This document shows positions 56,355-64,000 of a stretch of 64,000 nucleotides of DNA, in pieces. The position numbers and the translations under genes are program-made. Position 1 is the stretch's first letter. Each line of letters starts with the position of its first letter. This stretch comes from Sphingobacteriales bacterium (GTDB lineage: Bacteria > Bacteroidota > Bacteroidia > Chitinophagales > UBA2359): the NCBI GenBank assembly GCA_016700115.1, contig CP064999.1:3844001-3908000 (forward strand), read 5' to 3'. The notes beneath the pieces are model-generated. The model was given only the letters and a program-made list of their open reading frames with translations, searched no databases and was not told the DNA's origin.

Positions 56355-57722
56355 ATGCCAAAAATTTTAATTATTGACGATAACGAGATGATTAGAAAAC
56401 AACTCGTTGAAGTTTTTTCATATGAAGGATACGAAGTAGAAGAAGCAATTGATGGTGTTCAGGGTATTGCTAAAATTAAAACCCAAAATTTTAATTTGGT
56501 TTTAAGCGATGTCTCAATGCCAAAGAAAAGCGGAATAGAAGTTTTAGAAGCAGCATCTAAAATTAAACCTGACTTACCTTTTATTATTATTACCGGAGTT
56601 GGATCTATAGAACAAGCAGTTGAAGCAGTTAAAAAAGGAGCATTTGATTTTATTGAAAAGCCACTTGATCTGCACAGATTACTGATATCAACCAGAAACG
56701 CACTTGAAAAAACCAAACTGATTGAAGAAACTAAAGATTTGCGGCAAAAGGTAACTAAAGTACGTCCCATAATTGGCGAATCACCTTTAATTGAAAAAAT
56801 AAGATTAACAATTGAAAAGGTCGCTCCTACTGATGCAAGAATTTTAATTACAGGTGAGAATGGAACCGGTAAGGAATTAGTTGCCAGATGGATTCATGAA
56901 AAAAGCCATCGCAGTTCAGGCCCTTTTGTTGAAGTAAATTGTGCAGCTATACCATCCGAATTAATAGAAAGTGAGCTATTTGGGCATGAAAAAGGAGCAT
57001 TTACTTCTGCAGATAGACAAAGAATAGGTAAATTTGAACAGGCTAACGGTGGAACTTTATTTCTTGATGAAATTGGAGACATGAGTCTTTCTGCTCAAGC
57101 TAAAGTATTACGAGTTTTACAGGAAAATACTATAACAAGAGTTGGAGGCGATAAAAATATAGCCGTTAGTGTCAGAGTTATTTCTGCAACAAATAAAGAA
57201 TTGGTAAAAGAGGTTAACGAGTCGAAATTCAGGTTAGACCTATTTCATAGAATTAATGTGATACCCATCGAAGTGCCGAAACTTGACGATCGCAAATCAG
57301 ATATTCCAATTTTATCTAAACATTTTCTCAATGAAATTAGCAGTGAATACAGCGCTCCGCCTAAACAAATTACAGAAGAAGCTTTAGAGGTACTTAAAAA
57401 TTATAGTTGGAAAGGAAACATAAGAGAATTGAGAAATGTTATGGAAAGGCTTTATATTTTGTGTGATAATGAGATAACCGGCAATGATGTAGTTAAGTTT
57501 GTATCATACGGAAAATCAACCCAATCAAACCAAATCAATGAAAATCTATTTGAAAGATTCAACTCCTTACAGGACTTTAAAGATTATGTTGAACAATTGT
57601 TTATAGAATACAAGCTAATGGATTTAGATTGGAATATAACCAAAACCGCAGATATTCTTGGGATTCAAAGAAGCCACCTTTATAATAAGATTGAAAAGTA
57701 TGGTTTGAAAAAAGAAGCATGA
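56355..57722 (+). CDS. Sigma-54-dependent response regulator (NtrC family)
   Basis: 455 residues. Receiver at about 1-120 with phospho-acceptor Asp in LVLSDVSMPK and Lys in FIEKPLDL. AAA+ domain at about 138-370: Walker A GENGTGKE, GAFTSA loop (GAFTGA variant) for sigma-54 contact, Walker B GGTLFLDEIGD, arginine finger region RLDLFHRINVIPI. Fis-type helix-turn-helix at about 415-453 (TKTADILGIQRSHLYNKIEKYGL). Activates sigma-54 promoters on phosphorylation by a sensor kinase; no kinase lies within view. Its stop TGA overlaps an ATG (ATGA) that opens the short frame leading to the next gene. Confidence 0.93.
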   Translation: MPKILIIDDNEMIRKQLVEVFSYEGYEVEEAIDGVQGIAKIKTQNFNLVLSDVSMPKKSGIEVLEAASKIKPDLPFIIITGVGSIEQAVEAVKKGAFDFIEKPLDLHRLLISTRNALEKTKLIEETKDLRQKVTKVRPIIGESPLIEKIRLTIEKVAPTDARILITGENGTGKELVARWIHEKSHRSSGPFVEVNCAAIPSELIESELFGHEKGAFTSADRQRIGKFEQANGGTLFLDEIGDMSLSAQAKVLRVLQENTITRVGGDKNIAVSVRVISATNKELVKEVNESKFRLDLFHRINVIPIEVPKLDDRKSDIPILSKHFLNEISSEYSAPPKQITEEALEVLKNYSWKGNIRELRNVMERLYILCDNEITGNDVVKFVSYGKSTQSNQINENLFERFNSLQDFKDYVEQLFIEYKLMDLDWNITKTADILGIQRSHLYNKIEKYGLKKEA

Positions 57723-57831
57723 ATTTGACAGTAATCCATAAAAATAATTATTTACCCTTCAAATTAACTTTATCCAATCTAAAATTCTATATGGCGTTGC
57801 ATTAATAGGCACTTTTTGTGCAGGATTAGTA

Positions 57832-58467
57832 TTGCTATCTTCTCCTATTTATATTATAGTTTTTGTAGCAATATTTGTTCTGGCATTTTACTTGATTACT
57901 GAAAGCATACAGTTTTTTTATGACCAGATTATTGAGCAATTTGCTATTCTTGCTAAAGAGTTAAACTTAAATCTAACAGTTTCGCCTAAAAAAAAATTCA
58001 GTATAAAAAGTCGCTTTCCTTTAATAAATGGAAATTATCTAAAGCGAAATATTTCCATTTCAACAAAAGATATCCTGATTGGCAGTGTTGCATTTCCACA
58101 GACACAAATTACCTTGGATGTTTTGCATTATGGGAATACCTTTACTATTGGAAGTGAGACAATATACTCCACACTAAAAAAAATTTGGGGTCATACCGAC
58201 ATTTCGTTGAATGACCCCAAATTTGATCGAATGTTTTATATCACTACCAACGCCCCTTCTTTTGTTAAAAATCTGTTGGATAAAGAAATACGCGATGTGA
58301 TGAAAGAAAACATTTATTTCCAACAAGGAAAATTCATACTGGAACAAGCCCAACTTAAATACATCGAGCAGATTTCACTAATTACGGTTCATAGAAGGAA
58401 ACGAATAGAGAAAGTGATTTTAGTGATGTATATGATGGCTAAAAAAATTGACAGCTTGAATAATTAA
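57832..58467 (+). CDS. Hypothetical membrane-anchored protein, start uncertain
   Basis: The annotated frame opens with TTG and gives 211 residues: one membrane helix (IYIIVFVAIFVLAFYLI) then a soluble part with a beta-rich centre (SISTKDILIGSVAFPQTQITLDV). The same frame stays open upstream to a stop at 57745 and codes another hydrophobic stretch (GVALIGTFCAGLVLLSS), suggesting a two-helix hairpin and a lost start. In another phase ATG at 57719, overlapping the regulator stop, codes MNLTVIHKNNYLPFKLTLSN up to the same point. One missing base in the A run near 57781 would join them as a coupled gene. Family not recognised. Confidence 0.6.
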   Translation: MLSSPIYIIVFVAIFVLAFYLITESIQFFYDQIIEQFAILAKELNLNLTVSPKKKFSIKSRFPLINGNYLKRNISISTKDILIGSVAFPQTQITLDVLHYGNTFTIGSETIYSTLKKIWGHTDISLNDPKFDRMFYITTNAPSFVKNLLDKEIRDVMKENIYFQQGKFILEQAQLKYIEQISLITVHRRKRIEKVILVMYMMAKKIDSLNN

Positions 58468-58904
58468 ATGGCTCCAAATGTGATGGTAAATGTATAAGTC
58501 GTTCCATCATCCGGATCAGTATTCACCCATTTAATTTTCAAAACCTTGTTAGTCAGGTCTATAATCTCCCATGATTGGGTTTCTCCGTCTGCTATAATTG
58601 TCAATAGTGTTTCATCACTATTAAATGACCATGTTCCGGTTTCAGTTTGTGGATCATCAGGATCACATTTCGAAGCACCTTCGTCAATTGATGCAGAGCC
58701 ATCGCTGTTAAAAGAAAAACTATCATCTTTTTCACAGGGTTCCATGTTTGCATACCAGTCAGTTATTCCTAAAATAGCAGGCGAAACCGTCCATGCAGTA
58801 ATTCTCCAGTCTGTTCCGGTAAGTAATTCAGTATTTGATTTATCTTCTGTACATGAAGAAACAAGTACCATAATTACAGTTAAAATCAATAATAACTTTT
58901 TCAT
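58464..58904 (-). CDS. Lipocalin-like lipoprotein
   Basis: 146 residues. A lipoprotein signal ends LVSSC with Cys near residue 18. The mature part follows the Bacteroidota lipocalin-like pattern: LLTGTDWRITAWTV, FSFNSDGSASI, GTWSFNSDETLLTI and WEIIDLTNKVLKIKW. Anchored in the outer membrane; ligand unknown. Its last 4 bp overlap the end of the convergent 57832-58467 gene. A good -7 box lies 28 bp upstream. Confidence 0.8.
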   Translation of the reverse strand: MKKLLLILTVIMVLVSSCTEDKSNTELLTGTDWRITAWTVSPAILGITDWYANMEPCEKDDSFSFNSDGSASIDEGASKCDPDDPQTETGTWSFNSDETLLTIIADGETQSWEIIDLTNKVLKIKWVNTDPDDGTTYTFTITFGAI

Positions 58905-58931
58905 TTTAAATATTTTGTGTTAAAAATTGTA

Positions 58932-58939
58932 CAAAATTA
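58932..58939 (-). promoter_or_regulatory. Bacteroidota -7 box of the lipoprotein gene
   Basis: The minus strand reads TAATTTTG, matching TAnnTTTG, 27 bp from the ATG at 58904. Confidence 0.5.
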
Positions 58940-59019
58940 GTTCATTTTAAAATTAAAAGCCACTTTTTTTAAAAAGTATCAATGCCGATTATAAAAATTA
59001 ATGCTAAGTGCAAAATCAG

Positions 59020-59913
59020 TTATTTAATAAAGTTTTTTGCTACTATAAGATCTTTGTTGCCAGTTTCATAAAAATAAAACCCCTGACCTGTTTTCATGCC
59101 TAATTGACCGGCTGCTACCATATTTACAAGTAAAGGACAAGGTGCATATTTTGGATTTCCAAAACCATTGTGAAGGACTTTCAGAATTGATAAACAAACG
59201 TCTAAACCTATAAAGTCTGCTAATTGAAGTGGACCCATCGGATGAGCCATACCGAGTTTCATGATAGAGTCTATTTCAGCAACACCGGCTACCCCTTCAA
59301 AAAGACTATAAATTGCTTCATTAATCATTGGCATTAGAATGCGGTTGGCAACAAAACCCGGGTAATCATTTGCAAGTACGGGTATTTTACCAAGTTTCTG
59401 AGATAAGTTAACTATTGTTTGGGTAGTTTGATCTGAAGTAGAATAACCACGAATAATTTCAACTAATTTCATGATAGGGACAGGATTCATAAAATGCATT
59501 CCAATAACTTTTTCCGGACGTTTGGTAGCTGATGCTATTTTAGTAATTGATATAGATGATGTATTTGATGCTAAGATTGCATTCGGAGCAAGTGTTTTGT
59601 CAAGAGATGAAAAAATTTTGAACTTAACTTCTTCGTTTTCCGTTGCCGCTTCAATTGCAAGATCAGCTTGTTCAATTGTTGAATCTTCCATTTTAGTAAA
59701 AATGGAAATGTTTGAAAGGGTCATTTCTTTTTGTTCTTCTGAAAGTAGTCCTTTTTTAATCATTCTGTCAAGATTACCGCCAATGCTATGAACTGCCTTC
59801 TCCAACATTTCTCTGTTTAGATCAAAGAGGCTGACCATATATCCGTTCATAGCACAAACGTGTGCAATTCCGTTTCCCATGGTTCCTGCACCAATTACTG
59901 CAATGTGATTCAT
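59020..59913 (-). CDS. 3-hydroxybutyryl-CoA / 3-hydroxyacyl-CoA dehydrogenase
   Basis: 297 residues, the length of single-domain bacterial enzymes. The NAD-binding motif is GAGTMGNGIAHVCA with Asp in SLFDLNRE, and the catalytic His is in GMHFMNPVP, with Glu in LVEIIRG. The substrate loop SNTSSISI is present. The C-terminal dimerisation domain is intact (GLDVCLSILKVLHNGFGNP). Oxidises 3-hydroxyacyl-CoA with NAD+ in fatty-acid or poly-hydroxybutyrate-type metabolism. 29 bp after prmC on the same strand, likely one transcript. Confidence 0.93.
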   Translation of the reverse strand: MNHIAVIGAGTMGNGIAHVCAMNGYMVSLFDLNREMLEKAVHSIGGNLDRMIKKGLLSEEQKEMTLSNISIFTKMEDSTIEQADLAIEAATENEEVKFKIFSSLDKTLAPNAILASNTSSISITKIASATKRPEKVIGMHFMNPVPIMKLVEIIRGYSTSDQTTQTIVNLSQKLGKIPVLANDYPGFVANRILMPMINEAIYSLFEGVAGVAEIDSIMKLGMAHPMGPLQLADFIGLDVCLSILKVLHNGFGNPKYAPCPLLVNMVAAGQLGMKTGQGFYFYETGNKDLIVAKNFIK

Positions 59914-59942
59914 TCTTATTTTATTTAAAGGATTAAAATTAT

Positions 59943-60818
59943 CTAATGAATTGGCAAATATGCGGAAACTATCCGGTTTTTGCCATATAAATCAACATAA
60001 ACCCTGATTTTTTGGAAGCCAAAATTATTTAACAATGCTTCTATATTATTTGCTTGATTTTCGTGCATTTCAAAAAAAAGGGTTCCCCCTGGCAGAAGAA
60101 TTTGTTTAGCTAATGCGGAAATTGAATGATAAAAAATCAAGTTTTGATGTTCAGGAACAAAAAGTGCCAAATGTGGCTCAAATTCATTAACCTGTCGTGA
60201 CAGAGCGTTTTTTTCTGAAACTGGAATATATGGTGGATTGCTTACAACTATATCGAATGAGTTAGGAATTTGATTTTTTATATTTGGATGCAACACATCA
60301 CCGTGATAAAATTCTATAAACAGATGATTTCTTTTGGCATTTTCCTGAGCTATATCAATAGCTTTTTTACTAATATCAAGAGCAATAATATTAGCTTCTG
60401 GTAAAAGTTTTTTTAAGCCTAAAGCTATGCAGCCACTTCCTGTTCCAATATCTAATATTTGTGGTGCAACCATGTTATTTTGGTTGACAAATTTGGCAAT
60501 CAACAATACTAATTGTTCAGTTTCTTGCCTTGGGATTAAAACATCAGGGGATACAATCAAGGGGATTTCTAAAAAATGAGTTTCTCCTAAAACATATTGA
60601 ACAGGTTTGTATTGGAGTAGTTCCTGTAAATAAAAGTTGGCTAGATAGAATTGCTCTTCTGTAAGTTTGATACTTGGATTAAGGTAGAAGTTAATTTTTT
60701 TTGATTTTGTAACAAATTCGGTTACAAGAACAGCAATATTTTTTGCCTCTCTTATCGGGTAAATTTCTGACAATTTATGTTTTATATAACTAATCAGTTC
60801 AATCGGTGTTGGAAGCAT
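59943..60818 (-). CDS. prmC: Peptide chain release factor N5-glutamine methyltransferase
   Basis: 291 residues. An N-terminal helical domain at about 1-85 binds release factor. The SAM-dependent methyltransferase at about 90-290 has motif I DIGTGSGCIALGL and the diagnostic SNPPYIP near residue 190. Methylates the glutamine of the GGQ motif in RF1/RF2. First gene of a pair with the hydroxyacyl-CoA dehydrogenase. Confidence 0.94.
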   Translation of the reverse strand: MLPTPIELISYIKHKLSEIYPIREAKNIAVLVTEFVTKSKKINFYLNPSIKLTEEQFYLANFYLQELLQYKPVQYVLGETHFLEIPLIVSPDVLIPRQETEQLVLLIAKFVNQNNMVAPQILDIGTGSGCIALGLKKLLPEANIIALDISKKAIDIAQENAKRNHLFIEFYHGDVLHPNIKNQIPNSFDIVVSNPPYIPVSEKNALSRQVNEFEPHLALFVPEHQNLIFYHSISALAKQILLPGGTLFFEMHENQANNIEALLNNFGFQKIRVYVDLYGKNRIVSAYLPIH

Positions 60819-60905
60819 CGTAAATAATTGTTACGGTTAGTAAACTTTTCAAGATTTGTTTTGATTAATTAGATGAACATTCTTTAACTAAATAAACTAT
60901 TTCTG

Positions 60906-61610
60906 ATGAAAACAATTCTGAACAAAACAATTTTTTATATGTTTCTGCTTTTAGGCTTTTATTCTATAAAATCCTTAGCACAAGAATGTGAGCCTTATTT
61001 CCCGATGAACGTTGGAACCAAAATTGAAATGACGAATTACGATGCAAAAGGGAAAAACGAAGGAAAAAATGTTATTGAAATTTTAGAGCAAACCCCAATT
61101 GAAGGAGGCATCTCTGCAAAGGTAAAAAGTATTATTTACGACAAAAAAGACAAAGAGACTTATAATACAACCTATGATATAAAATGTGTTGATGGAATTT
61201 TTTATATGGATTTTAAGAATTTTATACCGGCAGAAAGCAATGAAATGTTTAAAGGAATGGAGGCTAATATAGAAACAGATTGGTTGGAGTTTCCGACTAC
61301 ATTAACGGTTGGTCAAACTCTGCCAGATGGTGAAATGACTGTCAACATGAATAGTAATGGTTTAGCGCTGTTTAGTATGACTATTAATGTCAGCAACAGG
61401 CAGGTTTTAGCCCAAGAATCAATTACCACTCCTGCTGGAACATTCGAATGTTTTAAGATTTCACAAGAAACAACCCTTCGTACAATCATGAATATCACGT
61501 CTAAAAGTATTTCTTGGTACGCTAAAAATGTTGGTTCTGTAAGAAATGAAAATTACGATCGGAAAGGCAAATTGTTGGGTTATTCAGAAATAACTTCTTA
61601 CCAGGAATAG
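60906..61610 (+). CDS. Secreted hypothetical protein (TapB/DUF3108-like)
   Basis: 234 residues: signal peptide (IFYMFLLLGFYSIKSLAQ), then a beta-rich domain with the pattern of small periplasmic proteins of the TapB or DUF3108 type: CEPYFPMNVGTKIEMTNYDAKGK at the start, ESITTPAGTFECFKISQET in the middle, and SISWYAKNVGSVRNENYDRKGK near the end. Role unknown. Single gene with its own terminator at 61648-61678. Confidence 0.7.
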   Translation: MKTILNKTIFYMFLLLGFYSIKSLAQECEPYFPMNVGTKIEMTNYDAKGKNEGKNVIEILEQTPIEGGISAKVKSIIYDKKDKETYNTTYDIKCVDGIFYMDFKNFIPAESNEMFKGMEANIETDWLEFPTTLTVGQTLPDGEMTVNMNSNGLALFSMTINVSNRQVLAQESITTPAGTFECFKISQETTLRTIMNITSKSISWYAKNVGSVRNENYDRKGKLLGYSEITSYQE

Positions 61611-61644
61611 ATGCGTTTTTATCTGGTTTAGAGTACATAAAATA

Positions 61645-61682
61645 AACGGGGCAGTTTATGATTATACATAACTGCCCCTTTC
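61645..61682 (+). terminator. Terminator between convergent genes
   Basis: GGGGCAGTT (61648-61656) pairs with AACTGCCCC (61670-61678), followed on the plus strand by TTTCATTT. It lies 37 bp past the stop of the 60906-61610 gene and may also serve the aldo/keto reductase gene from the other side. Confidence 0.8.
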
Positions 61683-61725
61683 ATTTGAATCAAACTATAC
61701 AAAGGACTAATTTAAACTATAGCTT

Positions 61726-62700
61726 TTATTTTTCAAGAATTGCATCAATATCATCCATTACTTCCTGAGTTAATAATGGAACTACTTCCAATGATTTTAG
61801 ATTGTCCTCCAATTGACTGACTTTGGATGCGCCTAATATTACAGAACTGACGTTAGGATTTTTAAGACACCAAGCCAATGCAAGATGTGTCATACTGATA
61901 CCTAATTTGTTTTTTGCAAAAGATGTCAATTTTCGTGTTTTCGAAATTCTGTCTTCTGTAAGGTTTTTGTCTTTTAACCATGCTAGGTTTTCACGCGATA
62001 AACGTGATCCGTCTGTAGGTAATCCATCATTATATTTTCCTGTTAATAGTCCTGAAGCTAATGGCGACCATATTGTTGTTCCTAATCCAAAATTTTTATA
62101 CAATAGTTTATACTCTTTTTCAAATCTATCCCGATGCAGCAAATTATACTCAGGCTGTTCCATAACGGGGCCGATTAAGTGATATTTTTCAGCTACAAGG
62201 TGGGCCTCGGTAATTTGTTGTGCACTCCATTCCGACGTTCCCCAATACAAAACTTTACCTTGTTGAATTAAGTGATTCATTGCCCATACAGTTTCAGAAA
62301 TAGGTGTATTTTTATCAGGACGGTGGCAAAAATAAAGATCTAAATACTCCAATTGTAATCTTTGAAGAGCGTCGTGGCAGGCTTCGAAAATATGTTTTCG
62401 ACTTAGCCCTGTCTGATTTGGTTTTTTCCGGCCGTCTCCAAAAAAAACTTTGCTCGAAACTAAAAAACTGGTTCTGTCCCAGCCCATATTTTTTAATATT
62501 TTACCCATAACAATCTCTGATTTTCCTTGTGCATATATTTCAGCATTGTCAAAAAAATTGATTCCTGCTTCATAAGCTGCAGCTATCAATTTTTCGGAAG
62601 AATTATCTTCTATTTGAGCACCAAAGGTTACCCAAGAACCGAAAGACAATGCACTAACTTGTAAACCAGATGATCCCAGTCTTCTATATTCCATTTCCAT
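61726..62700 (-). CDS. Aldo/keto reductase (potassium-channel beta-subunit-like group)
   Basis: 324 residues. Starts YRRLGSSGLQVSALSFGSW; the catalytic Tyr is in DNAEIYAQGKSE, Lys in LVSSKVFFG, His in LYFCHRPDKN and Asp in NFFDNAE. NADPH-dependent reduction of aldehydes or ketones; the substrate cannot be stated. The C-terminal NADP-binding segment SSVILGASKVSQLEDNL is typical. Divergent from the transaldolase gene. Two ATG codons lie two residues apart at the start. Confidence 0.9.
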   Translation of the reverse strand: MEMEYRRLGSSGLQVSALSFGSWVTFGAQIEDNSSEKLIAAAYEAGINFFDNAEIYAQGKSEIVMGKILKNMGWDRTSFLVSSKVFFGDGRKKPNQTGLSRKHIFEACHDALQRLQLEYLDLYFCHRPDKNTPISETVWAMNHLIQQGKVLYWGTSEWSAQQITEAHLVAEKYHLIGPVMEQPEYNLLHRDRFEKEYKLLYKNFGLGTTIWSPLASGLLTGKYNDGLPTDGSRLSRENLAWLKDKNLTEDRISKTRKLTSFAKNKLGISMTHLALAWCLKNPNVSSVILGASKVSQLEDNLKSLEVVPLLTQEVMDDIDAILEK

Positions 62701-62837
62701 AATTACGATAATTTTAGAAGAATAAAGTGATTAAATATAACAGCTATTCACAACTTTTTTATTGAGAAATTGTTCACTTAAACTTCCAGAAAAGTTAAAG
62801 ATGTACTCAAAGTTGTCTGATAAATAGGGTTTTAGAT

Positions 62838-62845
62838 TACCTTTG
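62838..62845 (+). promoter_or_regulatory. Bacteroidota -7 box of the transaldolase gene
   Basis: TACCTTTG matches TAnnTTTG, with GTTG at 62812-62815 in the -33 position. It overlaps a possible GTG start at 62843, so the ATG at 62864 is the likely start. Confidence 0.55.
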
Positions 62846-62863
62846 TGTAAAAAAACACAAGAA

Positions 62864-63523
62864 ATGAAGTTCTTTATTGATACTGCTAATTTGAAAGAAA
62901 TTCGCGAAGCTAAGGAGTTGGGAATACTTGATGGTGTAACTACTAATCCATCTCTTATAGCTAAAGAGGGAATTATTGGTAAAAACAATGTATTGGAACA
63001 TTACTTGAAAATTTGTGAAATTGTAGAAGATGGAGATGTCAGTGCTGAAGTAATAGCAACAGATTATGAAGGCATGATACGTGAAGGGGAAGAGTTGGCT
63101 GATTTATCTGATAATATTGTTGTTAAAGTTCCAATGATAAAAGATGGGTTAAAAGCTATCAGCTATTTTACCAGTAAAGGAATCAATACTAACTGTACCT
63201 TAGTTTTTTCTGCCGGTCAAGCTATTTTAGCTGCTAAAGCAGGTGCTACTTATGTTTCACCATTTATTGGAAGATTAGACGATACTTCATGGGATGGTAT
63301 GAGTTTAATTAAACAGTTAGTAGATATTTATTCAACGCAAATGTTTGACACAGAAGTTTTGGCAGCTTCTATTCGCAATCCCTTACATATTGTTAAGTGT
63401 GCTGAACTCGGAGCAAATGTCGTTACTTGTCCACTTAATTCTATTTTAGGGTTACTTAAACATCCATTAACAGATATCGGTTTGGAACAATTTTTGAAAG
63501 ATGCCAGAAAATGGCAACAGTAA
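62864..63523 (+). CDS. tal: Transaldolase (small FSA/TalC-type)
   Basis: 219 residues, the short decameric type. It begins MKFFIDTANLKEI; the Schiff-base Lys is in VVKVPMIKDG near residue 85, and SPFIGRLDD closes the barrel's phosphate side. Glu in VSAEV and Phe in CTLVFSAG occupy the places where fructose-6-phosphate aldolases carry Gln and Tyr, so transaldolase is the better call. Non-oxidative pentose phosphate pathway, cytoplasm. Start chosen at ATG 62864 because the upstream GTG lies in the promoter box. Confidence 0.9.
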   Translation: MKFFIDTANLKEIREAKELGILDGVTTNPSLIAKEGIIGKNNVLEHYLKICEIVEDGDVSAEVIATDYEGMIREGEELADLSDNIVVKVPMIKDGLKAISYFTSKGINTNCTLVFSAGQAILAAKAGATYVSPFIGRLDDTSWDGMSLIKQLVDIYSTQMFDTEVLAASIRNPLHIVKCAELGANVVTCPLNSILGLLKHPLTDIGLEQFLKDARKWQQ

Positions 63524-63585
63524 AAATCTTTCAAACGGAACTTTCTTTCTATTTCAAATGTTAATTGTGAAACTTTGATATAAAG

Positions 63586-63593
63586 TAGTTTTG
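63586..63593 (+). promoter_or_regulatory. Bacteroidota -7 box of ssrA
   Basis: TAGTTTTG matches TAnnTTTG, with ATTG at 63564-63567 spaced 18 bp upstream. It ends 17 bp before the first base of the mature tmRNA. Confidence 0.5.
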
Positions 63594-63610
63594 TTAGTTC
63601 TTTAAAATAA

Positions 63611-63986
63611 GGGGCTGACTGGCTTTGACAGGAAAGTAGTCGGTAGGTAAGCATGTCGAGCTTTTGTTGTGTTGGCTCGTAAATCTCAGTACAGCAGCCA
63701 TAACTGGCAACAATTCTTACAGATTGGCAGCCTAATCGGGACGATTAGATGCCTTTAATCTCCCGCGATGCACCTCTGCCCAATAGGGAGCTGCGGTCGA
63801 GGTTTCATAAAAGAAATTGGGATAGCGTACATTAGTACCTCGAAATAAACGCGAATTTTAATTGGGGGTAAGGAAGCAGTTGGTTCGTGTTGTTCCGGCT
63901 GTTTTACCAAAATTAATACAACAATAAACATGTAGAAAGCTTATTGAACCTTGCTCTGGACGAGGGTTCGAATCCCTCCAGCTCCA
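63611..63986 (+). ncRNA. ssrA: Transfer-messenger RNA
   Basis: One-piece tmRNA of about 376 nt. The 5' end GGGGCTGACTGGCTTTGACA and the 3' T-arm GGTTCGAATCCC with CAGCTCC pair as the acceptor stem. The 3' end is A at 63986; CCA is not encoded and must be added. The tag frame starts with GGC at 63706 and ends with TAA at 63733-63735, coding GNNSYRLAA after the tRNA-borne alanine. It rescues stalled ribosomes and marks the product for proteolysis. Arg before LAA is unusual for a group whose tags mostly end YALAA. Confidence 0.95.
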
Positions 63987-64000
63987 CTTTAATTTCATCC

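Noticed and set aside
62843..62863. GTG start for the transaldolase
   Set aside because: It overlaps the -7 promoter box at 62838-62845, and the family begins MKFFIDTA.

Overview
The window looks like chromosomal DNA of a Bacteroidota member, probably of the Saprospiria/Chitinophagia type. The evidence is five proteins that end in, or are rejoined by frame to, a type IX secretion system (T9SS) type A sorting domain; a TonB-dependent receptor with a carboxypeptidase-like regulatory domain; several promoters with the Bacteroidota -7 box TAnnTTTG; an ECF sigma/anti-sigma pair of the Bacteroidota type; and a tmRNA without encoded CCA. Most of the sequence is AT-rich. The N-terminal and repeat part of the giant surface-protein gene is clearly more GC-rich.

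Layout. 0-2.4 kb: adenosylcobalamin-dependent ribonucleotide reductase (minus). 2.8-21.7 kb: two neighbouring minus-strand T9SS surface proteins. One is a 1136-residue glycine-rich/HYR protein. The other is a giant of about 5006 residues whose reading frame is broken by one missing G at about 16807; it carries 35 copies of an exact 240-bp (80-residue) four-cysteine repeat. Both share the same C-terminal module. 21.9-28 kb: an accessory stretch with three non-CRISPR tandem arrays of period 42, 21 and 105 bp, around an unrecognised minus-strand gene and a secreted TlpA-like thioredoxin. 28-30 kb: a secreted GH20/GH67-like protein. 30.3-33.1 kb: ECF sigma factor, anti-sigma factor and outer-membrane beta-barrel operon. 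33.3-37 kb: a heterodimeric ABC exporter. 37.1 kb: a 43-codon ORF followed directly by a terminator. 37.5-43 kb: plus-strand genes for an unknown membrane protein, a DinB-like protein, a GNAT-like protein, a MATE transporter and an RluA-type pseudouridine synthase. 43-47.8 kb: minus-strand T9SS propeller protein, a degenerate 21-bp array with AATTGCAATT palindromes, a GNAT-nitrilase fusion and an HSL-type esterase. 48-49.7 kb: patatin-like phospholipase and a convergent outer-membrane protein. 50-56.1 kb: a candidate extracellular nucleic-acid scavenging group (OB-fold plus PLD protein, lamin-tail protein with a frameshift, TonB-dependent receptor), then an NtrC-family regulator. 57.8-63.5 kb: housekeeping and small secreted genes (lipoprotein, 3-hydroxyacyl-CoA dehydrogenase, prmC, aldo/keto reductase, transaldolase). 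63.6-64 kb: ssrA tmRNA.

The most unusual features are the giant repeat gene and the group of arrays whose periods are all multiples of 21 bp. Three coding sequences (giant protein, lamin-tail protein, and possibly the gene at 57.8 kb) show single-base frame problems. These could be assembly errors or real lesions; the sequence alone cannot say which.
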